64,000 nucleotides of DNA from an uncultured Lachnospiraceae bacterium. Its GTDB lineage: Bacteria; Bacillota; Clostridia; Lachnospirales; Lachnospiraceae. The notes under the pieces are model-generated. The model made no database searches. It had not been told where the DNA came from and saw nothing but the letters and a program-made list of their open reading frames with translations. The DNA lies in assembly GCA_949743325.1 (NCBI GenBank), contig CATJTQ010000070.1:1-64000 (forward strand), in the 5' to 3' direction. This document shows positions 28,364 to 39,700 of this stretch, one piece after another. Each line of letters begins with the position of its first letter. The first letter of the stretch is position 1. The position numbers and the translations under genes were made by a program.

Positions 28364-29182
28364 TTATTTGCCATTCTTTCTGTTTGACACTATTTTTTTC
28401 ATATCGTTGAGCGCCTCTGAAAATTCTTTAGATATAACGCCGGGATTTCTTTTTAATATCCGCACGCTTCTTCCAAGGCGTATATTCTTCCTTTTTTTCA
28501 CAAACAATTTAGGATCTCTAATATATTCTTCTATATCATGAAGTTTTTTAGCGCTTTTTTCCTTTATTTTTTTGATATCATCATCAAATACTGCTGCCAC
28601 TACATCTACACGTCTCTCCAATTTATGAAGTTTTTCATTATATTCTTTTGATTTCTCTAACATTTCACGCAAATCCATAGCTGCATTAAATGACTGTGTA
28701 CAGTCAACCACTGCCACTACAGTAACTGCAAACACTACGATATCTACAATATTTTTCGGCAGAAACAATAATATATGCTCAACAGTCTTATGAATATACA
28801 TTACATGTGCAACTGAAAAAAATCCCCAGGCAACAGATGACGTTAAACAAACATATCCTTTTATATTAAAAGGTTTGTCCGTATAATCCCAATACCGCAT
28901 ATGAAACAGCTTCTCCATTGCCATTCCCGTAAAATACTCCAATATTGTGGCTCCGATCAATCCAAATAAAAATACAAGAAAGTAATTATTCCTTACGGGC
29001 AGCGCCAAAAACAGCACAACAATCGCTCCAGAACCATAAATAGGCAGCATCGGTCCATGCATAAATCCCCGATTAACCCATTTTTTAGTTTTTATAGAAA
29101 CATACAAACTTTCCCATAACCATCCAAGAAAACAATATATAAAGAAAAATAATAACCATTGTTCAAGGCTATATTCATACAA
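28364..29182 (-). CDS. Putative permease of the CmpB/DUF1113 family
   Basis: An approximately 272-residue membrane protein of the family annotated as putative ABC transporter permease (PF06541), though no ATPase partner is present. Five or six membrane helices occupy the first ~170 residues. The family hallmarks are FLGWLWESLYVSI, NRGFMHGPMLPIYGSGA and EYFTGMAMEKLFHMRYWDY. The C-terminal ~100 residues are a charged, coiled-coil-rich cytoplasmic tail. I place the start at a TTG at 29182 because GGAAAGGA lies upstream; a TTG at 29206 is the longer option. Function is unknown. Confidence 0.75.
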   Translation of the reverse strand: MYEYSLEQWLLFFFIYCFLGWLWESLYVSIKTKKWVNRGFMHGPMLPIYGSGAIVVLFLALPVRNNYFLVFLFGLIGATILEYFTGMAMEKLFHMRYWDYTDKPFNIKGYVCLTSSVAWGFFSVAHVMYIHKTVEHILLFLPKNIVDIVVFAVTVVAVVDCTQSFNAAMDLREMLEKSKEYNEKLHKLERRVDVVAAVFDDDIKKIKEKSAKKLHDIEEYIRDPKLFVKKRKNIRLGRSVRILKRNPGVISKEFSEALNDMKKIVSNRKNGK

Positions 29183-29378
29183 TTTTACCGAATCCTTTCC
29201 AAGCAAATTTTTCTATTACATGCAGTTTTTATTTGATTTATACTAAACAAAATATAAAACACTGTAACACAATAATGATTGCTTACAAGCGTTTATATTT
29301 TCAGATTTATATAAAATATAATATAATTCCCTTTATTTTATCTTTGGTAATAAAAGGAGACCTCTTGTATGTACTAAC

Positions 29379-29639
29379 CTATTGTCTTACTTTGCTGTAT
29401 ATTTTTATTAAAATAAATATTATAACAGCAAATTCAAATGGGGGCATTATATACAATCCCATACCATCAAAAAACCATCCATCTAAAAGCTCTGCTATAA
29501 AAGCGACAAAAAAAGAAACCGCAAGCATAAATAAATTACCTATTATACTGTTTTCCTCTAAAATACCCCCTCCTTTAATTCCAACAGCGATCATTGCTAC
29601 AACAAATAAAACAATTGATAATCCAATAAAATATTCCAT
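29379..29639 (-). CDS. Small membrane protein, unknown
   Basis: An 86-residue protein with three hydrophobic segments: YFIGLSIVLFVVAMIAVG, IIGNLFMLAVSFFVAFIAEL and FEFAVIIFILIKIY. The start is supported by AGAAAGGAAG about seven bases upstream of the ATG. It precedes the DUF1113 membrane gene by about 200 bases on the same strand. I do not recognise a family. Confidence 0.55.
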   Translation of the reverse strand: MEYFIGLSIVLFVVAMIAVGIKGGGILEENSIIGNLFMLAVSFFVAFIAELLDGWFFDGMGLYIMPPFEFAVIIFILIKIYSKVRQ

Positions 29640-29946
29640 ATAATCTTCCTTTCTGCCTCTTCTAATAACTTTAACTTAACATTCCTTTTATATTAAAAAT
29701 TAATTGTTTCTGCACATAAGATAAATTGATATTATCATTTTCTTAAGCATTATTAAAAGAACAGCCCTATACCTAAATTTTAATACATAATGATACACAA
29801 TTACATCTTTTCATACCATTCCTATCTCTTGATTTATATACTTAAACAACCCTGTTTCATATTTTTTACAACTATATACAACTAAATATACCATAATATT
29901 TATTATATGTATACATTTTTGCATTATAAAAGTTTAAAATGCAGTT

Positions 29947-30040
29947 TTACATATCCGTGAAGTGCATTATCCTTATAAACCCATTTGATTTGGCATATTC
30001 CTCCAGAAATGCATTTTGATTGGATATTTCTGTTACTCTC
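29947..30040 (-). pseudogene. Serine recombinase (resolvase) fragment
   Basis: A minus-strand stretch reads NQNAFLEEYAKSNGFIRI then MHFTDM before a stop. This matches the ESNSIxNQKAFLEEYAKxNGF...HFTDDG segment of large serine recombinases from Clostridia mobile elements. The preceding ESN is in a shifted frame. Only about 30 codons survive, so it is a relic of a transposon or conjugative element. Confidence 0.5.
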
Positions 30041-30075
30041 TCCCTTTAATTCAAAATTATGGCTTACTTTTTTGT

Positions 30076-30192
30076 ACAAGCTATTATTTTCTCTTCTATT
30101 ATAGCTTGTGTTACTCCTTTCTGTAGTGATATAATTTAAGCTATAAAAGTTTCACTATACAAAAATGGTATAAAGAAGTCTTTTATAGCTTA
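30076..30192. repeat. Two adjacent palindromes sharing the AAGCTAT core
   Basis: First palindrome: ACAAGCTAT (30076-30084) with ATAGCTTGT (30101-30109). Second: TAAGCTATAAAAG (30137-30149) with CTTTTATAGCTTA (30180-30192), perfect over 13 bp, whose 30-base loop contains a further CTATAC/GTATA pairing. The same AAGCTAT core occurs four times in alternating orientation. The group lies 70-185 bases upstream of the DUF3783 gene. It could be an operator array, an RNA fold in the leader, or the end of a lost mobile element. Confidence 0.45.
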
Positions 30193-30260
30193 TAACATCT
30201 GTAGACAGTAAATAAGTCTTAATATTAAGCAGGGCTATGCCAACAAGGAGATATATATAC

Positions 30261-30644
30261 ATGAATAATTATAAAAATGAAAAAAGCATCATATTACTGT
30301 ACAATTTTAACAATGATGACCGCACCACACAAATACGGCGCTTCTTTACCAAAAAGAAAATCAAAGTAAAAACTATACAATCGCCTGATTTTTTACAGCC
30401 GGTAGGATATTTATGTGAGATACCTCAATTTTCTAAATTGTCTGTTTTTAACTTGGGAAATAATTTTTCTGATGAAATGATAGTTATGTATAGATTATCA
30501 GATGAATTACTAGATGAATTTCTTCAATTTTTTAAAGATAATTCAATTAAACCTGTTGATTTAAAGGCAGTAGTAACAATTATAAATCAAAATTGGAATT
30601 CTGTACAGCTTCACAATGCTTTAATAACTGAGAGAAAAAAATAG
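30261..30644 (+). CDS. DUF3783-family protein
   Basis: A 127-residue soluble protein. The C-terminal half resembles DUF3783 (MIVMYRLSDELLDEFLQFF, then IKPVDLKAVVTIINQNW and the LHNALITERK end), a short family of unknown function common in Clostridia. I start at the ATG at 30261 because AAGGAG lies 11 bases upstream; a longer frame lacks a binding site. Unusually for the window it is on the plus strand, behind a pair of palindromes. Confidence 0.65.
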   Translation: MNNYKNEKSIILLYNFNNDDRTTQIRRFFTKKKIKVKTIQSPDFLQPVGYLCEIPQFSKLSVFNLGNNFSDEMIVMYRLSDELLDEFLQFFKDNSIKPVDLKAVVTIINQNWNSVQLHNALITERKK

Positions 30645-30675
30645 GGCCGACATTTACAGCCTTCCAACCTTTGCG

Positions 30676-30720
30676 ACAATTAGCCAAATAGCTGTGCAAG
30701 CACAGTACTCGGCTAATTGT
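30676..30720. repeat. Two-tier perfect inverted repeat downstream of the DUF3783 gene
   Basis: ACAATTAGCC (30676-30685) and GGCTAATTGT (30711-30720) are exact inverted copies, enclosing a second palindrome CTGTGC-AA-GCACAG (30692-30705). No T run follows on either strand, so it is not an obvious intrinsic terminator. The rest of 30721-30958 shows nothing I can support as a feature. Confidence 0.45.
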
Positions 30721-30958
30721 ACACAGGAATATATTTTAATTCTCTAATAATTGCAACTTAATTACTAATTACCTAAAACAGCATATCCGCAATTGGAATT
30801 AATAGAACTGTAACTTTCTTTATCCACACTCAAATTACTCACCTCGTTAAATATCATCTGCTTATTAATAACATAAAAATCATTTCTGACTCTAAAAAAA
30901 TTAGAAATCATAGAATTTACAAATTATAGTCTTTATATTTAGAAGTGTGAGTTAATAA

Positions 30959-31171
30959 TTATTTTACAGTTGGATATTTATTGCTGTCAGGAAACGGCAA
31001 ATAATTGTCGATTGTATGATCAATTTTTATTTTTTCTTCATTTATTGCCTTATTAATTAAAACGGCTGTATATGTTTTTGTAAGAGAGCCAACCTCATAT
31101 GTATGAAGTTCTTTACCATTCTCTCCATAAACTTTATAAGAAGCCTGTCCATCTTTATAATATACCAACAC
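30959..31171 (-). pseudogene. Fragment of a beta-lactamase/penicillin-binding-like serine hydrolase
   Basis: A 70-residue frame with ELHTYEVGSLTKTYTAVLIN, carrying the catalytic SxxK (S-L-T-K), then INEEKIKIDHTIDNYLPFP and YPTVK just before a stop. Family members continue for another 200-300 residues with YxN and KTG motifs, which are absent. The N-terminal signal region is also missing and the start is a weak TTG. It lies directly downstream of the truncated mutM, so a deletion or rearrangement probably joined the pieces. Confidence 0.6.
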
Positions 31172-31266
31172 TTATAAACGCGTCCGTGTTATTCTTTGTT
31201 GTATATCAAAGAGATTCTGTAAAAGTCAGTCCTGGTATCTTGCTTATTTGATATTTTGCATAATAG

Positions 31267-32025
31267 TTAATGTTCTCTTTGACAATTTGGACAATACACG
31301 CTGCTCCTGCCACAGATAATAGTACGGACAAGTGTTTTACTGCATTTTGGACAAGGCTCACCTGCATGACCGTATACTTGCAAAAAAGGAGTATTTCGAT
31401 AATCACGACCTTTTGATTCCAGATAATCCACTGGGTTAATACTGTTCTTCTTAGTAAAATAACAAAGACAATCGGAAATGGTCACCGCAAGACGTTCCCA
31501 TTCTTCAAGCGTCAAACTATTTGCAGAAGCAGAGGGATATATATTTGCACAAAACAGAATTTCATCCGAATAAATATTGCCTATCCCTGCAATCACACTT
31601 TGGTCTAGCAGACATGTTTTAATTGCCTTCTTCTTGTTTCCCAATCGTGTTTTCAGATATTCAGCATTAAATTCAGGAGAAAAAGGCTCTATTCCTAATT
31701 TTCCAATTCCGCTGTATGTATCCTCATTATCATTTTGTATTAACCAAAAACGTCCGAAACGGCGGGTATCAGAAAAACGTAATTCCATTCCATTATTTAA
31801 ATGCATAATGATATGCGTATGCTTTTCTATTGTATAATCGGACGGAGTTACAAGTAAGCAGCCCGTCATTCTAAGATGCATAATTATTCTGCTTTTATTT
31901 TTCAAATTGATTATTAAAAACTTTCCTCTTCTTGACATATTAGATATGGCTTGACCTTCAATCATTTTGCAAAATTTATCTGCTGTCGGATAAGCTACAA
32001 CCTCTGGTCTGTTTACATTTATTTT
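31267..32025 (-). pseudogene. mutM: DNA-formamidopyrimidine glycosylase lacking its catalytic N-terminus
   Basis: Most of MutM (Fpg) is present. The frame opens with NVNRPEVVAYPTADKF and continues through RRGKFLIINL, MHLRMTG, FSDTRRFGRFWL, the helix-turn-helix LLDQSVIAGIGNIYSDE and the zinc finger CPKCSKTLV...CPNCQ. The first ~40 residues, starting with the invariant PELPEVE whose proline is the catalytic nucleophile, are missing. A TGA lies just upstream and the ATP synthase terminator begins 30 bases beyond it. An ATG at 31965 would give a 232-residue protein that could bind DNA but not cut the glycosidic bond. Loss of an oxidative-damage repair enzyme is notable unless another copy exists. 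Confidence 0.7.
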
Positions 32026-32056
32026 TCATTTTTTCTTTGAAACACAAAGAAAACAC

Positions 32057-32085
32057 AATCGGCGTGACTTTGCATCACGCCGATT
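32057..32085 (-). terminator. ATP synthase operon terminator
   Basis: AATCGGCGTGA and TCACGCCGATT form a perfect 11-bp stem with a 7-base loop. On the minus strand it is followed by GTGTTTTCTTTG. It lies about 75 bases after the atpC stop. Confidence 0.85.
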
Positions 32086-32160
32086 ATTACAAGAACTTAA
32101 TTTAAAATTTTATAGCCTAAAGAGTTTGAATATTTAATAAAACTTTATTTATACGTTAAA

Positions 32161-32568
32161 TTATATATCTCCAACTTCTATACGAATAAGAGATTTTTTT
32201 AATGCAATCTCTGCACGTCTCGTATTTACATTAGGATCCTGCATTTCCAGACGGCGCTCTGCACGAATCTTTGCTTCTTTGGCACGGTTTACATCAATTT
32301 CATCAGGCCACTCTGCAATCTCTGCTAGCACTGTTATCTGATCTTGCAGAACTTCAACAAATCCGGAATGTAATGCCGCAACTTTAACTCCGTCAGCCTC
32401 TGTGATTCTTGCAATTCCAGGAACAAGAACCATTGTCATTGGTATATGATTCTTATATATACCGACCTCGCCCTCGCTTGTCACGAGTTCAAGAAATGAA
32501 GCATCTCCTTCGTAAAAAACACGATCTGGTGCGATAATTCTTAATTTGAACATTTTTTCGTCTGCCAT
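32161..32568 (-). CDS. atpC: ATP synthase epsilon subunit
   Basis: A 135-residue subunit of the F1 central stalk, needed for coupling and for inhibition of ATP hydrolysis. It shows the N-terminal beta-sandwich (FKLRIIAPDRVFYEGDASFL; EVGIYKNHIPMTMVLVPG) and the C-terminal helical hairpin rich in Arg/Ala (RAKEAKIRAERRLE). The start at 32568 has GGGGTG upstream and lies 12 bases after the atpD stop. It is the last gene of the operon, followed by a strong terminator. Confidence 0.95.
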   Translation of the reverse strand: MADEKMFKLRIIAPDRVFYEGDASFLELVTSEGEVGIYKNHIPMTMVLVPGIARITEADGVKVAALHSGFVEVLQDQITVLAEIAEWPDEIDVNRAKEAKIRAERRLEMQDPNVNTRRAEIALKKSLIRIEVGDI

Positions 32569-32580
32569 ATGTTTCACCCC

Positions 32581-33981
<1,401 letters not shown>

Positions 33982-34011
33982 TCACTCCTTTTTTATACCA
34001 GTAATATCCCA

Positions 34012-34872
34012 TTACTCAATAGCCTGCGCTCCGGCAATAATTTCCGTAAGCTCCTGTGTAATGGAACCTTGTCTGGCTCTATTATATTTCAAAGATAAAT
34101 CTTGAATCATTTCTTCAGCATTGCTTGTTGCAGAATCCATTGCCTGCATTCTAGCTCCGTTCTCACTTGCTTCTGCTGCAATCAAGGCTCCATAAATAAT
34201 ACTTGTCACATATTTAGGAATAATCATCTCCAAAACTTCCTCTTCCTCAGGCTCATAGTTCATTGGAGCCTCTGAAGATTTGCTATTATCCTTGTCTTCC
34301 TTATCTTCAATTTCCACTGGCATTAGTTTCATTAAAGTAGGAATGTGACTTACTGTATTTTTAAAAGCTGTATAAGCTATATATATTTCACCGATTTTAC
34401 CTTCTGTAAAATCCTGTAACACACGCTCTCCAATTTTCATTGCATCACTGTAAAGCGGCTGATTCATAACTTCAGAATAATCTTCCAAAACTTCAAAACC
34501 TTTTCTTGAAAGCGCCTCTTTACCTTTTCGCCCGATAATATACAATTGAGTATCCTTATCTGAAAAATTTGCAGCTACTAATTTACATATATTTGAATTG
34601 TAACCGCCTGCAAGTCCTCGGTTGGATGTAATAACAATAACTGCTTTTTTCTTTCCTTCCTGTGCCTGCAGATATGGATGATTGATATTACCTGATTTTG
34701 CAAGAATTGATGTTACAGTATCATACATATAATCAAAATAAGATTTTGAATTTTCTGCATTAATTTTCGCTTTTTGCAGCTTAACCGTAGAAACAAGTTT
34801 CATGGCTTTCGTAATTTGCTGTGTACTCTGAATACTGCCTTTACGTCTCTTGATATCTCTCATTGACGCCAT
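34012..34872 (-). CDS. atpG: ATP synthase gamma subunit
   Basis: A 286-residue F1 rotor shaft subunit. The terminal helices are clear: MRDIKRRKGSIQSTQQITKA at the start and YNRARQGSITQELTEIIAGA at the end, with the central Rossmann part ITSNRGLAGGYNSN. An acidic insert (EDKEDKDNSKSSEAP and EPEEEEV) around residues 185-215 is longer than in E. coli and may be a surface loop. The ATG at 34872 is preferred because AGGAG is at a proper distance; the ATG four codons earlier abuts it. Confidence 0.95.
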   Translation of the reverse strand: MASMRDIKRRKGSIQSTQQITKAMKLVSTVKLQKAKINAENSKSYFDYMYDTVTSILAKSGNINHPYLQAQEGKKKAVIVITSNRGLAGGYNSNICKLVAANFSDKDTQLYIIGRKGKEALSRKGFEVLEDYSEVMNQPLYSDAMKIGERVLQDFTEGKIGEIYIAYTAFKNTVSHIPTLMKLMPVEIEDKEDKDNSKSSEAPMNYEPEEEEVLEMIIPKYVTSIIYGALIAAEASENGARMQAMDSATSNAEEMIQDLSLKYNRARQGSITQELTEIIAGAQAIE

Positions 34873-34899
34873 GTGATCACCCATCTCCTTCTTCTACGA

Positions 34900-37026
<2,127 letters not shown>

Positions 37027-37039
<13 letters not shown>

Positions 37040-37596
37040 GTTTTATCACCCATTTCTTTCAAAGTCTCATCCACGAGAGAATCCTGAATGGTTGTATCAA
37101 TGGATGCAGAAACAACTTTCTGTGCCATAATGGCCGCAATCTGAATCATTTCTGTCTTCATATCGTCCAAAGCATGTTTCTTCTCCAACTCTATTTCCTG
37201 GTTAGCACGTTCAATAATACGAACTGCCTCCTCTTTTGCTTCTTCGATGATTTTAACTTCCTGCTGTTTTGCCTTCTTACGCGCCTCACCGAGAATAGCC
37301 TCAACCTCTTTATCAGCTGCAGCCAATTTCTCATCATACTGAGCTTTTAAAGCAAGGGCATCTGTTTTCTCTTTTTCGGCACTGTCAATATCGTCCCGAA
37401 TTTTCTGTTTTCTCTTTTCAAGCAATTCCCTTGCAGGATTAAAGAGCAGATAAGATAAAATAATAAACAAGATAAATACTGCAACTGCAAACAAAATTGT
37501 ATCTGCCAGCAACTGTGGGTCCAGCCCAAATAGATAATCTCCAAAATCACTCTCTACATCCGCACAGAGCATTGCTCCTGCAAATAAGTTTCCCAA
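37027..37596 (-). CDS. atpF: ATP synthase b subunit
   Basis: A 189-residue peripheral-stalk subunit. One N-terminal membrane helix (ILFAVAVFILFIILSYLLFN) is followed by a long charged helix (ELLEKRKQKIRDDIDSAEKE onward). It starts at a TTG at 37596 with GAAAGGAGG seven bases upstream. This binding site is contiguous with the last copy of the 53-bp repeat that fills the gap to atpE. The repeats may therefore modulate b-subunit translation or mRNA stability. Confidence 0.93.
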
Positions 37597-37608
37597 TTGA
37601 AGGCCTCC

Positions 37609-37797
37609 TTTCCTTATTAATAGCCTTGTTTTTTAAGGCATACTGGTATACCATTGTGGTATTTCCTTATTAATAGCCTTGTTTTTTAAGGCATATTGGT
37701 ATACCATTGTGGTATTTCCTTTTTTATTGCCTTGTTTTTTAAGGCATATTGGTATACCCTTGGGTATTTCCTTTTTTATTGCCTTGTTTTGAAAGAG
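37609..37797 (-). repeat. 53-bp tandem repeat between atpE and atpF
   Basis: Three full copies and a partial fourth start at 37609, 37662, 37715 and 37767 (periods 53, 53 and 52). Each has, in plus-strand order, TTTCCTT, a GCCTT/AAGGC hairpin around a T-rich loop, and GGTATACC followed by GGTAT. Read as RNA (minus strand), every copy offers two small hairpins and an AAGGAAATACC stretch resembling a ribosome binding site. The copies are nearly identical, so the amplification is recent. The repeat fills essentially the whole 207-base gap. Confidence 0.9.
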
Positions 37798-37803
37798 TCC
37801 TTC

Positions 37804-38854
<1,051 letters not shown>

Positions 38855-38905
38855 ATATCCACCTCCTTACCTTATTTTTCAATCAATTCAACTCATTCTA
38901 CAAAA

Positions 38906-39319
38906 CTAACTAACAGTTTTCTTAACTCTGAGTTTATGAAGCACTGGTTGTAAATAAGCAGCAGCCTTTAATCCTAAGAGACCTATAAAACATGTTCTAG
39001 GATCCACGATATTAGTGATACATACAACAGCAAACACAACAACGATGCTCATGTACCTAATTATAGAGTGTTTAATTACATATTTCTCGATTGCTTTTTG
39101 ATCGCTTCCACTTGCATCCATACATCGAAAAAGTACTATGTTCATGTAAATAAGCATATACACTGAAAGCACACATCCAACTGTAAGACCAAGCAAAGAG
39201 TATAATGGATTCTTTGCAAAAAAAACATCAACAACTGCAACAACAAAACAAAAACCAACAATAATTGCAATCATTTCTTTTATCATCGATTTATCATTTG
39301 GCATTATGTTCATCATCAT
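38906..39319 (-). CDS. atpI: ATP synthase subunit I
   Basis: A membrane protein of about 137 residues with four hydrophobic helices (MIAIIVGFCFVVAVVDVFF; LLGLTVGCVLSVYMLIYMNI; IIRYMSIVVVFAVVCI; FIGLLGLKAAAYLQPVL), matching the ATP-synt_I family that helps c-ring assembly or ion supply. Several ATGs are clustered; the one at 39319 has GGAAAGG at a usable distance. It overlaps the end of the AtpZ-like gene. Confidence 0.8.
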   Translation of the reverse strand: MMMNIMPNDKSMIKEMIAIIVGFCFVVAVVDVFFAKNPLYSLLGLTVGCVLSVYMLIYMNIVLFRCMDASGSDQKAIEKYVIKHSIIRYMSIVVVFAVVCITNIVDPRTCFIGLLGLKAAAYLQPVLHKLRVKKTVS

Positions 39320-39548
39320 TTTTTTTATCATCCTTTCCTTTGTCATAAATGGATTTTGACATTATATAAATGTTCCTAAATCCAGCAATTGCTCCTAGAA
39401 AAAACAAAATAATGACAATAAAGTTAGTGTGCAGCTTCTTATCTAGAAAGATTCCTAAAAAAGCACAAAGAAAAATAGGAACCAGCATATTAATACCAAA
39501 CTGCATTATCAGTGCAAGAGACTGATATACATTTTTGTTATATTTCAT
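39294..39548 (-). CDS. atpZ: AtpZ/AtpI-like small membrane protein
   Basis: An 84-residue protein with two membrane helices: MQFGINMLVPIFLCAFLGIF, then LDKKLHTNFIVIILFFLGAI and AGFRNIY. This matches the AtpZ/AtpI family at the head of many Firmicutes atp operons. The start at 39548 (MKYNKNV) has GGGAGG nine bases upstream; the longer frame has none. It is the first gene of the operon. Confidence 0.8.
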   Translation of the reverse strand: MKYNKNVYQSLALIMQFGINMLVPIFLCAFLGIFLDKKLHTNFIVIILFFLGAIAGFRNIYIMSKSIYDKGKDDKKNDDEHNAK

Positions 39549-39616
39549 ACTGGTTCCTCCCACTTTTTTATCGTGTCCCATTACTGCTATACAACGCATC
39601 TTGGGCTATGAAATTT

Positions 39617-39644
39617 ATTATACCATTATTTCACAAAAAGTCCA
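39617..39644 (-). promoter_or_regulatory. Predicted ATP synthase operon promoter
   Basis: On the minus strand a perfect TATAAT (39617-39622) is preceded by TGGACT (39639-39644) with a 16-base spacer. It is about 70 bases upstream of the first gene of the operon. Confidence 0.5.
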
Positions 39645-39700
39645 TATTATTTGGGAAATATTAAACACTTTTTTAATAAAAATATTTAAATAAATTTTTA

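Noticed and set aside
37609..37797. CRISPR array
   Set aside because: The units are contiguous 53-bp copies without unique spacers, and no cas gene is near.
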